The translations under genes were made by a program, and so were the position numbers. Of a stretch of 64,000 nucleotides of DNA, positions 9,093-21,000 are shown piece by piece. The notes beneath the pieces were generated by a model, which saw nothing but the letters and a program-made list of their open reading frames with translations, was not told the origin of the DNA and ran no database searches. Location: the NCBI GenBank assembly GCA_902558395.1, contig CACEDS010000003.1, positions 220,920-284,919 on the forward strand, in the 5' to 3' direction. This stretch comes from an uncultured SAR86 cluster bacterium (lineage in GTDB: Bacteria; Pseudomonadota; Gammaproteobacteria; Magnimaribacterales; D2472). The first letter of the stretch is position 1, and each line of letters starts with the position of its first letter.

Positions 9093-10548
9093 TACATTTA
9101 ATTTATATCTTTTTGGTGGAACGGGAGATTTATCCAATAGAAAATTGATACCTGCTATGTTCAGACAAGAAACGCTTGGAAATATCAATAATGATAGTGA
9201 AATTATAGGTCTTGGATCAAGAGATATATCAGTTGATGAATATGCCTTGATGGTTCAAGAATCATTAACAAAGCACTTTCCTGGATTTAATGAGAATGAT
9301 GAGGCTTGGAAAAGGTTTTCAAAAAAATTGAGCTATATAAAAGTTGATATAAATTCAAAAGAGGATTGGAAAAATATTAACAATATTCCAAGCAACAGAG
9401 CTGTTGTTTATTATTTAGCTACTCCACCAAATTTATATAAGCAGATAGCAACATGTTTAAAAGATAATGATTTAATCCAAGATAATTGCAGAGTTGTAGT
9501 TGAGAAACCTATTGGTTCAGATCTCGAATCAGCAGAGGATATTAATAATTCACTGTCAGCTGGTTTTGTTGAAACCCAAATCTATAGAATAGATCATTAC
9601 TTGGGTAAAGAAGCGGTACAAAATCTTTTAGCGCTAAGATTTGCAAATACTATTTTTGAGAAAAGTTGGTCAAATTCAGCTATAGATCATATTCAAATTA
9701 CTGTCGCAGAAGATTTAGGTGTTGAAGGTCGCGGTGGTTATTACGATGAAACTGGTGCCTTAAGGGATATGGTGCAAAATCATTTACTACAGATTTTATG
9801 CTTAATTGCAATGGAGCCACCTGTATCGATTCAAAGTGAGTCGGTAAGAGATGAGAAGCTAAAAGTTCTTAAGTCCTTAGCACCTTTTACAAAAGAGACA
9901 ATTGCTTTAAATTCAGTCAGAGCGCAGTATCTTGATGGTATCTCAAAAGGTGAACCAGCATGTGCCTATTTAGATGAGAATGGTGTTGATCCAAAAAATA
10001 ATACTGAAACATTTGTTGCTCTTAAGCTAGAAATTAATAATTGGAGATGGTCAGGCGTTCCCTTTTATTTAAGAACTGGAAAAAGAATGCACTCAAAATC
10101 ATCTGAGATAGTGGTTAGGTACAAATCTGTACCTCACAATATTTTTTCAAAAGAAGCCGCATTAAAACCGGACCAGCTTGTTTTAAGAATTCACCCTGAT
10201 GAGGGCATTGATTTAAAGTTAAATACTAAGCAGCCTGGTGTGTCTGGATATGATTTAGAAGAACTTCCATTAGATTTAAATTTGCATGATTATCATGAAC
10301 TTGGTCATCAAGATTGTTATGAAAGATTACTTTTAGACGTTATAAGAGGTAATCCATCATTATTTGTAAGACGCGATGAGATCGAAGCGTCATGGAAGTG
10401 GATAGATAACATTATTAATCTATGGGAATCTCAAGATGTCCCTATGGAAGATTATATATCTGGTGGTTGGGGTCCATCGAATGCAGATTTACTATTAAAA
10501 AGAGATTTTAGATCTTGGAAAAACGGATCATCAAAAAAATCAACATGA
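9082..10548 (+). CDS. zwf: Glucose-6-phosphate 1-dehydrogenase
   Basis: FGGTGDLSNRKLIPAMF, RIDHYLGKEAVQNLLALRFAN. Confidence 0.96.
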   Translation: MDLNTFNLYLFGGTGDLSNRKLIPAMFRQETLGNINNDSEIIGLGSRDISVDEYALMVQESLTKHFPGFNENDEAWKRFSKKLSYIKVDINSKEDWKNINNIPSNRAVVYYLATPPNLYKQIATCLKDNDLIQDNCRVVVEKPIGSDLESAEDINNSLSAGFVETQIYRIDHYLGKEAVQNLLALRFANTIFEKSWSNSAIDHIQITVAEDLGVEGRGGYYDETGALRDMVQNHLLQILCLIAMEPPVSIQSESVRDEKLKVLKSLAPFTKETIALNSVRAQYLDGISKGEPACAYLDENGVDPKNNTETFVALKLEINNWRWSGVPFYLRTGKRMHSKSSEIVVRYKSVPHNIFSKEAALKPDQLVLRIHPDEGIDLKLNTKQPGVSGYDLEELPLDLNLHDYHELGHQDCYERLLLDVIRGNPSLFVRRDEIEASWKWIDNIINLWESQDVPMEDYISGGWGPSNADLLLKRDFRSWKNGSSKKST

Positions 10549-12332
10549 AAAAGCAATTAATAAATATTAAAGATCGAATCGAACAAAGAAGTAAAGATTC
10601 ACGATCTAATTATTTAGAAAAAATAAAATTCTCTTCAGAGCAATCAAAATCTGCAAGAGATAATATGGGATGCAGTAATATCGCCCATGCCTTTGCGTCA
10701 TGTGATAAAACACAACAAGATCAAGGAGCTAATGGTGGGACAGTCATCGGTATAGTTTCCGCCTACAATGATATGCTTTCAGCCCATGCTCCCTTAAAAA
10801 ATTATCCAGATGTTATTAAAAATTCATCAGTAAAAAGAAATGCTATAGCAAGAGTTGCTGGTGGTGTTCCTGCTATGTGCGATGGAATTACTCAAGGTGA
10901 GCCCGGGATGGAGCTTTCATTATTTAGCAGAGATGTAATTGCGTTATCTACTGCTGTAGCTTTTTCTCATAATGTTTTTGATGCTGGCATATGTCTTGGT
11001 GTCTGTGACAAAATTGTGCCTGGATTAGTTATAGGTGCTCTCTCGTTTGGACACTTTCCCATAGCCATGCTTCCTGCTGGACCTATGCCTACTGGAATTT
11101 CAAATGAAGAAAAATCAGCTAATAGAAAAAAATATGCAAGCGGAGAAATTGATAGATCTGCATTGATATCATCTGAACAATCAGCATATCATAGTTCAGG
11201 CACCTGTACCTTCTATGGAACTGCTAATACTAATCAGTTAATTATGGAAGTGATGGGTCTTCAACTTCCAAGCGCATCATTTTTTCAACCTAATACTAAA
11301 GAGAGAGAATTATTAATAGATAAAACTGTTGAATGTATTTTAGACCTAAAAGAAAAAGGTATAAAAATGGGTGAAATGCTCGATTCAAAGAGTTGGGTAA
11401 ATGCTATTGTCGGTTTAATTGCTAGTGGCGGATCTACAAATTTAGCAATCCACTTAATAGCTATGGCTGAGGCTGGTGGTTTTAAAATAACTATAGAAGA
11501 TATTGATGAGATAGCATCTATCACGCCAATAATTGCAAATGTATATCCAAATGGAACAGCTGATGTAAATGAATTCCATAATTCAGGAGGTGTTGCAGCA
11601 TTTATAGGATCTCTTCTCGATGGTGGTTATTTGTTTGATGATGTTCAAACTCTTCTTGGTTATGGGTTAGGTGTATATAGAAATAAATTAGAGATTCAAG
11701 ATGAAAGTCTAATATGGAAAGATAAATCAATAATTTTAGATCAAAGCATTATCAGAGATATTAATAACCCTTTCAGACAAACTGGTGGATTGAAATTAAT
11801 GAATGGAAACCTTGGAAAGGGAGTCATTAAAACTTCTGCATTAAAAAATCCTGATAAGGTTATTAAAGCCCCTGCAGTTGTTTTTGATGATCAGGAAGAC
11901 GTTTTAAATGCTTTTAATGAAGGTGAATTAAATAAAGATTTAATAATTGTAGTAAGAGGCCAGGGTCCATCAGCAAATGGTATGCCAGAACTTCACAAGC
12001 TGACCTCACCATTAAATGTTCTTCAATCAAAGGGCTTTGATATAGCTATTATTACTGATGGAAGAATGTCAGGAGCTTCTGGAAGTGTCCCGGCTGTCAT
12101 TCATATTACCCCAGAAGCAAAAAACTTAGGCCCCATTGGTCTTATAAACAATGGCGATCTAATTGAATTAGATATTAAAGAAGGAACCTTTAAGCTATTA
12201 GTTGAGAATAATATTCTTGAGAAAAGAACCCATGCAGAAATTAATCATAGCCATCAAGGGATTGGTAGAGAACTCTTTAAATCATTTAGAGATAAAGTTG
12301 GTTCTGTAGAAACTGGAGCATCTATTTTCTAA
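10545..12332 (+). CDS. edd: Phosphogluconate dehydratase (Entner-Doudoroff)
   Basis: Dehydratase (IlvD/Edd) motifs SAYNDMLSAHAPLKNYPDVIK, AGGVPAMCDGITQGEPGMELSLFSRDVIA, TDGRMSGASGSVPAVIH. Flanked by zwf and eda. Confidence 0.95.
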   Translation: MKKQLINIKDRIEQRSKDSRSNYLEKIKFSSEQSKSARDNMGCSNIAHAFASCDKTQQDQGANGGTVIGIVSAYNDMLSAHAPLKNYPDVIKNSSVKRNAIARVAGGVPAMCDGITQGEPGMELSLFSRDVIALSTAVAFSHNVFDAGICLGVCDKIVPGLVIGALSFGHFPIAMLPAGPMPTGISNEEKSANRKKYASGEIDRSALISSEQSAYHSSGTCTFYGTANTNQLIMEVMGLQLPSASFFQPNTKERELLIDKTVECILDLKEKGIKMGEMLDSKSWVNAIVGLIASGGSTNLAIHLIAMAEAGGFKITIEDIDEIASITPIIANVYPNGTADVNEFHNSGGVAAFIGSLLDGGYLFDDVQTLLGYGLGVYRNKLEIQDESLIWKDKSIILDQSIIRDINNPFRQTGGLKLMNGNLGKGVIKTSALKNPDKVIKAPAVVFDDQEDVLNAFNEGELNKDLIIVVRGQGPSANGMPELHKLTSPLNVLQSKGFDIAIITDGRMSGASGSVPAVIHITPEAKNLGPIGLINNGDLIELDIKEGTFKLLVENNILEKRTHAEINHSHQGIGRELFKSFRDKVGSVETGASIF

Positions 12333-12958
12333 TGAGTATATTTAATATTATTAATGAAACTAAGTTAATTCCTTTAACAACTATAACTTCAAGAGAGGAT
12401 GTGGAACCCTTATGCGAGGTTTTGATTGAAGCTTCAATTCCGCTCATAGAAATTACATTAAGAGACGAGAGAACTCTAGATGTAATTGATGAATTTAATA
12501 AATTCCCTGAAGTTCATTTAGGAGTAGGTACTATAAGATCTGAATCACATATTGATCTTGCTATTAATGCAAGTGCTTCATTTCTAATTTCTCCTGGCTA
12601 TTCTGAAAATCTTTTAAATTATGCAAAACAAAACAATATCCCTTTAATACCCGGTGTTCAGACACCATCAGAAATCATTAAAGCCAATGAAGCTGGTCTG
12701 ACTACTCTTAAATTTTTTCCAGCTGAGCTCTCAGGAGGCGTAGATAGACTTAAAGTCTATAGATCAGTATTTTCTGATATAAAATTTATTCCAACAGGTG
12801 GAATTACAAATGAAAATGCATTAAGTTATTTGGCTTTAGATAATGTAATGGCTGTTGGAGCATCAGCTTTAATATCACCTGATTTAGTTAACTCAAAATC
12901 ATGGTCTGAGATTAAAAATAATTTAAAAAAATCAAAAGAATTAATTACTAAAAGTTAA
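12332..12958 (+). CDS. eda: 2-dehydro-3-deoxyphosphogluconate aldolase
   Basis: LIEITLRDERTLDVI, LGVGTIRS, LKFFPAELSGGVDRLK, FIPTGGIT. Confidence 0.95.
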   Translation: MSIFNIINETKLIPLTTITSREDVEPLCEVLIEASIPLIEITLRDERTLDVIDEFNKFPEVHLGVGTIRSESHIDLAINASASFLISPGYSENLLNYAKQNNIPLIPGVQTPSEIIKANEAGLTTLKFFPAELSGGVDRLKVYRSVFSDIKFIPTGGITNENALSYLALDNVMAVGASALISPDLVNSKSWSEIKNNLKKSKELITKS

Positions 12959-12973
12959 CCTAAGGAGAGGGTA

Positions 12974-14539
12974 ATGTTTAACACATTAGATTGGATTATT
13001 GTAGGTCTTTATTGTATTGGTATTATCTCTCTAGCAACGTATGTTTCCAGAACCTCATCAGGTAAAGAAAGGACTGCGGAAGATTATTTTTTAGCAGGTC
13101 GTTCTCTTCCATGGTGGGCAATTGGCGCATCATTAATAGCAGCAAATATTTCAGCAGAACAAATTATTGGCATGTCTGGCCAGGGCTTTGTAGTTGGTAT
13201 GGCAATTGCAGTATGGGAATTAACAGCAGCAATAGCTTTAATTGTAATGGCAAAATTTTTTCTTCCTTTATTTCTTGAAAAAAAGATTTATACGATGCCG
13301 CAATTTTTAGAGAAAAGATTTGATAGAAGGGTAAGTTTAGTTCTTTCGTTCTTTTGGCTTACTGTATATATCTTTATAAATCTAACAACAGTACTTTGGC
13401 TTGGCTCAATTGCTATCAACACCTTAACAGGTTTATCTTTAGTTAATGGTCTAATTTTATTAGCATTATTGTCGCTAGCTTACTCTCTGTCTGGAGGCCT
13501 TAAAGCTGTTGCAATGACAGATATTGTTCAGGTTGTTCTCTTGATTTTTGGAGGTCTTGCTGTTTCTTACATAGCATTGAATACAATCTCTGATAACTCT
13601 GGTGTTCTCAGTGGTTTAACTATTGTTTACCAAGAACTCCCAGAAAAATTTGATATGATTCTTTCGCCAGATAATCCATCGTATGAAAATCTTCCAGGCA
13701 TATGGATATTGCTTGGCGCAGGGGTATGGATTGGTCATTTTGCCTATTGGGGCTTTAATCAATATATTACTCAAAGAGCACTTGGAGCTAAATCAATCAA
13801 AGAAGCTCAAAAGGGTGTGATGTTTGCTGCATACTTAAAGTTATTAATGCCTTTGGTAATTGTGTTGCCAGGTATATGCGCAGCAATTTTATTTCCAGTT
13901 CTCGAAAAATCTGATCAGGCTTATCCAACCATGATGTCTCTTTTACCAAATGGGCTATTAGGTTTAACTTTTGCAGCTCTTATTGCTGCAATTGTTTCAT
14001 CGTTAGCCTCTATGACAAATAGTATTAGTACTATTTTCACTATGGATATTTATAGAAAGTTTTCTAAGAATAATGTCTCTGAATCAAAATTAATCAGCAT
14101 TGGACGAAACACTGTTATTGTTTCTCTATTAATTGCTGTAATAGTTGCAAAGCCACTTTTAGGTAGCTTTGATTCTATATTTCAATATATCCAAAACTTT
14201 ACTGGTCTTTTTACACCAGGAATATTAGTTATATTTTTAGTTGCCTTATTTTGGAATAAAGCTACAACTTTATCTACATTGGTAGCAGCAATATCTTCAT
14301 TAGTTTTATCTATTTTAATAAGTTTCACTTTTCCAGAGCTACCATATATACATAGAATGGGAATAGTTTTCTTTATCTCTGGATTTGCATGTTACATGAC
14401 AGCCTTAATTCAAGGATATCAAATACAGGCTAAGGCTATTGATTTAAATGGAATAGATTTTACAACTTCTAGATCTTTCAATATAAACACAATAATCGTA
14501 GTAAGTGTCCTGGCATTTATCTATATAACTTTCGCATAA
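12974..14539 (+). CDS. Sodium:solute symporter (SSS family), probable Na+/sugar transporter
   Basis: EDYFLAGRSLPWWAIGASLIAANISAEQIIGMSGQGF, GFNQYITQRALGAKSIKEAQKG, many TM segments. Confidence 0.92.
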   Translation: MFNTLDWIIVGLYCIGIISLATYVSRTSSGKERTAEDYFLAGRSLPWWAIGASLIAANISAEQIIGMSGQGFVVGMAIAVWELTAAIALIVMAKFFLPLFLEKKIYTMPQFLEKRFDRRVSLVLSFFWLTVYIFINLTTVLWLGSIAINTLTGLSLVNGLILLALLSLAYSLSGGLKAVAMTDIVQVVLLIFGGLAVSYIALNTISDNSGVLSGLTIVYQELPEKFDMILSPDNPSYENLPGIWILLGAGVWIGHFAYWGFNQYITQRALGAKSIKEAQKGVMFAAYLKLLMPLVIVLPGICAAILFPVLEKSDQAYPTMMSLLPNGLLGLTFAALIAAIVSSLASMTNSISTIFTMDIYRKFSKNNVSESKLISIGRNTVIVSLLIAVIVAKPLLGSFDSIFQYIQNFTGLFTPGILVIFLVALFWNKATTLSTLVAAISSLVLSILISFTFPELPYIHRMGIVFFISGFACYMTALIQGYQIQAKAIDLNGIDFTTSRSFNINTIIVVSVLAFIYITFA

Positions 14540-14548
14540 ACAAGAAAT

Positions 14549-17089
14549 ATGAAGAAAAATATTTATCTACTTACATACATTTTGCTTATTACATCATGCG
14601 ATAGTCATGACTCTTCATCTATAGCTAGTATAGAAAACGTTGATTGGTCGAATGATAAATATTGCTCTGTTTCAGTTGATACCAAATTTATAGACAATTT
14701 AATTCAAAATATGACTTTAGAACAGAAGGTTGGGCAAATTATTATGCCTGATATTGATGAAGTTACACCTGAGGACGCAAAACAATATCAATTAGGAACC
14801 TTTTTAAATGGTGGTGGTAAATTTCCCAATAAAAATAAAAATAGTTCTGTTGAGGATTGGAAAAAGTTAAGTGAAGATTTTTATAACGCATCTCCAGTTG
14901 TTAACGGTATTCTTATACCAATTCTATGGGGGACTGATGCTGTTCATGGACATAATAATGTAATTGGAGCAACGATCTTTCCCCACAATATTGGTCTTGG
15001 ATCAACTATGAATCCAGATTTAATTGAGAGGATTGGTGAGGCTGTTGCAAAAGAAGTGCTTTCAACAGGTATACCATGGACTTTTGCACCAACCATTGCT
15101 GTTCCACAAAATGATTTATGGGGAAGAACGTATGAGGGTTATTCTGAAAATCCCGAATTAGTTTCTTTGCTTGGAGAGGCAATGATTCTTGGTCTTCAGG
15201 GTGAGGGTGATAGCTTCTTGGATGACAACCATGTCTTAGCCACTGCAAAACATTTTCTTGGAGATGGCGGCACCAAAGACGGTATCGATCAAGGAAATAC
15301 AATCATAAGCGAACAAGAACTGAGAGATATTCATGGAGAACCTTACTTTGCTGCAATAGGCTCATGTGTTCAAACTGTAATGGCAAGCTTTAATTCATGG
15401 AATGGAGAGAAAGCTCATGGTAGTGATTATCTTTTACAAAATATCTTAAGAGAACAAATGGGTTTTGATGGATTGGTTGTTGGTGACTGGAATGGTCATG
15501 GACAAGTTCCAGGATGTTCAAAAGAAAACTGTCCTCAATCATTTAATGCAGGTGTTGATATTTTTATGGCACCAGATGAATGGAAACCTTTATATGACAA
15601 TACTCTAGATCAGGCAAGAAATGGAGAGATATCCATCGAGAGGCTTGATGAGGCTGTAAAAAATATATTATCAGTTAAATATTTATTAGGTATGTTTGAT
15701 GGAAGAAAGCCTCATTTATATCCATATAACTATATTGGAGATAAAAAACACAGAGCAATTGCAAGACAAGCTGTAAGAGAATCAATAGTCCTTCTTAAAA
15801 ACAATAACAACACACTTCCTATCAAATCTGGAAAACACATCCTTGTTATTGGAGATTCCGCTAATAAAATCACAAAACATATGGGTGGGTGGACTATTAC
15901 TTGGCAGGGAAGAGAAAATCAAAATAGTGAATTTCCAAATTCTAAAAGCATCTATGAAGTTATCAAATTAAAGGCAGAAAATAATGGTGGCAGTGCTGAA
16001 TTCTCAAACTCTTCTGACTATGAAAAAAAACCTGACGTAGTTATTTTTGTTTATGGTGAAGACCCTTATGCTGAAGGTGATGGCGATAGAAAGCATATAT
16101 TTTATGAAAATCAGGATAAAAGATTCTTAAAATATATGAGAGAAATTGCAGATAAAAAAATTCCATCTGTTTCTTTATTTATCTCAGGAAGGCCGCTGAT
16201 TGTAAATGAAGAAATTAACTTATCAGATTCTTTTGTTCAGTTGTGGCTACCTGGAACAGCTATTGAAGGAATTACAGATGTTATTTTTACTAATAAAAAT
16301 AATGAAATAAATTATGATTTCAAAGGAAAATTATCTTATTCGTGGCCTAAGTTTTCACATCAAACAAAATTGAATTATGGTAACAAAGAATATGATCCAC
16401 TTTTCCCTTACGGCTTTGGATTAACTTATGCTGATGATAATTACCGCGATTCTATAAATATTAAAGAGACCATCCCTCAAAGAGATGAGATTACTCTTTT
16501 CTTAGGTTCTGCATATCCATCCTACAAAGAAATAATTTCATACTATGATTCTGATAAAAATGAGCAGATATACGAGGGTATAAGTGCAGACATTTATAAA
16601 AATGAAAAAGCTGGAATTTTAATATCAAAGTTTGATTATAAAAAACAAGATGATGCAAAAAGAATAGACTTTGGTAAAAAGAACACCATGAAATTTTGGG
16701 AAATATCTAGCGGATCGAGCGAAGATTTATCTTATATGAAAAATGGATCATTGGAGCTAATTTTAAAACCTCAATCATCATCAGATAAAAAAATTGAGCT
16801 AGTCATACAATGCTCTAAGAATGTAAATCAAATAAATATATCAGGAACAAAAGAATGCTATAAAGCATTTGATTTATCTAACTTATTAAAAGATGAGTCA
16901 CTTGGTGCATGGAAAAAAATTACAATGCCTTTTAGTTGTTTAAACAATGATAGCTTTGAAATATCATCTATAACTTCAAGAGCAAAACTAGCAACTAGTG
17001 GTGACTGGGTGGTCGATATTCACTCAATCAAATACTTAAATAATATGGAAATTAAGACCTGCAAATTATTATCTGAAGATCATGAGTAA
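14549..17089 (+). CDS. GH3 beta-glucosidase / exo-beta-glucanase lipoprotein
   Basis: Lipoprotein signal (LLITSC), GH3 motifs ILWGTDAVHGHNNVIGATIFPHNIGLG, ATAKHFLGDGGT, nucleophile region GLVVGDWNGHGQ. Has a C-terminal beta-sandwich-like extension. Confidence 0.93.
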   Translation: MKKNIYLLTYILLITSCDSHDSSSIASIENVDWSNDKYCSVSVDTKFIDNLIQNMTLEQKVGQIIMPDIDEVTPEDAKQYQLGTFLNGGGKFPNKNKNSSVEDWKKLSEDFYNASPVVNGILIPILWGTDAVHGHNNVIGATIFPHNIGLGSTMNPDLIERIGEAVAKEVLSTGIPWTFAPTIAVPQNDLWGRTYEGYSENPELVSLLGEAMILGLQGEGDSFLDDNHVLATAKHFLGDGGTKDGIDQGNTIISEQELRDIHGEPYFAAIGSCVQTVMASFNSWNGEKAHGSDYLLQNILREQMGFDGLVVGDWNGHGQVPGCSKENCPQSFNAGVDIFMAPDEWKPLYDNTLDQARNGEISIERLDEAVKNILSVKYLLGMFDGRKPHLYPYNYIGDKKHRAIARQAVRESIVLLKNNNNTLPIKSGKHILVIGDSANKITKHMGGWTITWQGRENQNSEFPNSKSIYEVIKLKAENNGGSAEFSNSSDYEKKPDVVIFVYGEDPYAEGDGDRKHIFYENQDKRFLKYMREIADKKIPSVSLFISGRPLIVNEEINLSDSFVQLWLPGTAIEGITDVIFTNKNNEINYDFKGKLSYSWPKFSHQTKLNYGNKEYDPLFPYGFGLTYADDNYRDSINIKETIPQRDEITLFLGSAYPSYKEIISYYDSDKNEQIYEGISADIYKNEKAGILISKFDYKKQDDAKRIDFGKKNTMKFWEISSGSSEDLSYMKNGSLELILKPQSSSDKKIELVIQCSKNVNQINISGTKECYKAFDLSNLLKDESLGAWKKITMPFSCLNNDSFEISSITSRAKLATSGDWVVDIHSIKYLNNMEIKTCKLLSEDHE

Positions 17090-17999
17090 AGTTTTATTAA
17101 TAGATATTGGTGGCACAAATTTAAGATACGCATATTCCGATGGCGATTTTTCATCTCTAAATGAAACAAACAAAATTCAATTGTCTTGTATTAAAGGCTT
17201 TGATGAAATTCTAACTAACTTAACAAAAGAGAAGGATGTAGACTCTTTGGTTATTTCAGTGGCTGGTCCAAAGATTAATGGCTCAATTACTATGACTAAT
17301 AGAGACTTTTCCATCAATGAACAAGATATTAAAAATACTTTTAAGTTCAAATCATGTCATTTATTAAATGATTGGGAATCAATTGGTCATAGCTTAGCTG
17401 CCTATGAAAGCTCAGATATTGCGATTATTAAAGATGGAACAAAGTTTAATGAGAATAGCTTTTTTATTGGTCCAGGTACTGGCCTTGGAGCTGCGTTATT
17501 GATAGGTGATGATAATGTTATTCCTACAGAAATAGGCAATACAACAGGATTAACTAAGGCTTTATTGAAAAATTATGCAATTGATAATGCAGATCATTTT
17601 AGGACCCTAGAAGACGTTTTATCAGGCAAAGCAATATCTGACATCTATGAATATAAAACTGGTCAAAGATTGAGCTCTGAAGACATTGTTCAAAGATATG
17701 GATCTGATGATGAAATGGCTAATTATATTATTGATGGATTTATAAAATCTTTAGCTGAAACTATTTCAGACATGGCTCTTACATTTATTGCAGGAAGAGG
17801 TATCTACATTGCAGGCGGACTAATAAGATCAATATTTCAAATTATGGATAAAGAAAAATTTATTGAGTACTTTTATGGTGATAAAAAATTAGTTCATTTA
17901 CAAATTTTAGAAATGATAAAGATTGGTATTGTTGAAAAAGAACATGCCTGTCTACACGGTAATTTAAACTTTTATAAAAAACATATAAATAAGGCTTAA
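17082..17999 (+). CDS. glk: Glucokinase
   Basis: LLIDIGGTNLRYAYSD, LNDWESIGHSLAAYE, GPGTGLGAALL. Confidence 0.88.
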   Translation: MSKVLLIDIGGTNLRYAYSDGDFSSLNETNKIQLSCIKGFDEILTNLTKEKDVDSLVISVAGPKINGSITMTNRDFSINEQDIKNTFKFKSCHLLNDWESIGHSLAAYESSDIAIIKDGTKFNENSFFIGPGTGLGAALLIGDDNVIPTEIGNTTGLTKALLKNYAIDNADHFRTLEDVLSGKAISDIYEYKTGQRLSSEDIVQRYGSDDEMANYIIDGFIKSLAETISDMALTFIAGRGIYIAGGLIRSIFQIMDKEKFIEYFYGDKKLVHLQILEMIKIGIVEKEHACLHGNLNFYKKHINKA

Positions 18000-18006
18000 T
18001 CAAATC

Positions 18007-21000
18007 ATGAGCAAAATAAAAGAGTTATATCTTGGCGATAATCTTATTAATTCCTCAGACATAGAAATATCTGGAAAAGAAGTTGTTATAAATAATGAAA
18101 ACTTTTATAAGATTTCAAATGTGAACAAAATGAGACCTTTTTTCATGAGCATTGTGAGTGCTTATGATCATTGGTTATTTATTTCATCCTCTGGCGCCTT
18201 AAGTGCTGGAAGAAAGAACAGTAATAATTCACTATTCCCTTATTATACTGATGACAAGATATCAGAATCTTATGAGGTAACAGGCGGTAAATCTATATTC
18301 CATATTAATAAAGGTGGTAAAAATTTCTTGTGGGAACCTTTTACAAAGTCAGCAGATCTTATCTATAAAACTGAAAGAAATCTTTATAAAAATTTAAGAG
18401 GAAATAAGGTTATTTTTGAGGAAATTAATAATACGCTAGGTATTAAATTTTCTTATCAGTGGACAACATGTGACAGGTACGGTTTTGTAAAAACCTCTTC
18501 TTTAAAAAATCTTAATAAAGAAAACATTTCTGTATCTATATTAGATGGGTTTCAAAACATCTTACCTTGGGGTCTTAATGAGGGAATTCAGGCAAATACT
18601 AGTAATTTAGCAGATGCTTATAAAAGAAATGAACTGGATTCAGAATCAAAAATAGGTATTTTTGCATTGAGTGCAACTATCGTAGATCGTGCAGAGCCAA
18701 GTGAGGCCTTAAAAGCTAATATAGTTTTCCATCTTGGTCTTGATAATGCCAAGGTTTTACTTTCATCAGGCCAACTTGATCAATTTAGAAAAGGTCATGA
18801 AATAAAAGAAGAATTTGATATAAAAGCTGAAAGAGGAGCTTATTTTATAAATTCTGAAATTTCTTTAGCATGCGACGAAAAAAAAGAATGGTTGTTTGCT
18901 GCAGATATTAATAAGTCTTCTTCAGATGTAGCGGCTCTTAAAAAAGAATTAATCACAAATAATGAATTAACAGAAAAAGTAAATAATGAAATTCTTAATT
19001 CATCCAATGAATTATATAAATTAGTAGGGTCATCTGATGGTATTCAGCTTTCAACCGATAGAAGAAGAAATATAAGACACTTTGCAAATACTCTTTTTAA
19101 CATTATGAGAGGAGGAATCTTCGATAAAGATTATCAAATTGAAAAAGATGATTTTATAAAATATATAACCAATGCAAATGTTAAATGTGGCAATAAAATG
19201 AGCTCAATATTTATCTCATGGCCTGATATTTTTGATTTAACTTTTTTAAGAGATTCTATTAACAAGAGCAATTCAAATACTTTTAAAAGGCTTGCTACTG
19301 AATATTTACCAATTAAATTTAGTAGAAGACACGGTGATCCAAGTAGACCCTGGAATAAATTTTCAATAAATACTCGTGATGATATGACAGGTGAGAAGGT
19401 TCTTGATTATCAAGGTAACTGGAGAGATATTTTTCAAAATTGGGAGGCTCTGGCTTATTCATATCCTCAATTCATTGATGGAATGATTTATAGATTCCTT
19501 AACGCTTCAACCTTTGATGGCTATAATCCATACAGACTCACTAAAGATGGATTTGACTGGGAGACTATAGAACCTGATAACCCATGGTCATATATTGGCT
19601 ACTGGGGAGACCATCAAATTATCTACTTATTAAAATTTTTAGAAATCTCTGAAAATTATTTTCCTCAAAGACTTAACTCATTTCTTAATAAAGATGACTT
19701 TGTATATGCCAACGTTCCCTATGAGATCAAGGACTATAAATCTATTTATAAAGACCCTAAAAACACCATAGATTTTAATTTTGAGTTAGTAGAAGAAATT
19801 GAAAATAACAGACTAAAAGAAGGCGCTGATGGAGCTATTCTAAAAAACTATCAGGGTTTTATACACGAAGTAAATTTTTTAGAAAAAATTCTTTCAACTG
19901 TCTTAGCAAAGCTATCAAATTTTGTTCCTGGAGCTGGTATTTGGATGAATACTCAAAGACCTGAGTGGAATGATGCTAATAATGCACTTGTTGGAAATGG
20001 CGTTTCAATGGTAACTCTTTATTATCTAAGACGCTTTTTAAGTTTTTTTGTTAAAGTTCTTAATCAAGATAAATCTTCTTCATTTGAAATTTCAACAGAG
20101 TTATTTCATTTTTTTGAAAAACTAAACTCATCTTTCAGTTCTATTGAATCCGATTTAAATGACAAAAAAAGAAAGCAATTTGTTGATGAAGTGGGTGAGG
20201 TTGCAGCTGAGTATAGAGACAGAATTTATACTTCATACTTCTCTGGCACCAAAGACTCTCTAGATAGGAATAGAATTATTCATTTTTTTGAAACTGTTCT
20301 TAACGTCCTTGATAAAACAATAGATTCAAATAAAAGAAAAGATGGTCTTTATCATGCATACAACCTAATAAATCTTGAAGAGCATGAAATTACAATAGAT
20401 AGACTTTCTGAAATGCTTGAAGGCCAAGTTGGTGTCTTAAGTTCGGGTTATCTTTCTCAGGAGGAGTCTTTATCTGTATTAGATAGCCTTAAGAAAAGTG
20501 ATCTATTCTGGGATGAGCAATACAGTTACATTCTTTACCCTAATAAAGAGTTATTAGGATTTATGAATAAAAATATTGTTCCTGAGGCAGAGTTAAAAAA
20601 ATCAGATTTACTTAGCAATCTAATTAAAGATGGTAATAAGCAAATCATAGAAAAAGATGTTAATGATAAATATCATTTTAATGGATTATTTCATAACGCT
20701 AGCTGCTTAGTTGAAGAGCTTTCTAAATTACCTCCTCAATATCAAGAGCTTGTGGTTAAAGATAAAAATACGGTTCTTGAAATATTTGAAAGTGTTTTTG
20801 ATCATAAATCCTTTACAGGGAGATCAGGGACTTTCTATGGTTATGAAGGTTTAGGTTCTATTTATTGGCATATGGTATCCAAACTTTTATTAGCATCTGC
20901 TGAAGTTACTCAACAGTCTATTCTTGAGAAAAGTGATCCAAAAATGATAGGAAGATTTTTTGATCATTATTTTGAGATTAATGAGGGCATTGGTGTAAAT

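Noticed and set aside
15006-15302. 98-aa minus-strand ORF inside GH3
   Set aside because: Low-complexity composition typical of an antisense frame; the GH3 gene is strongly supported.
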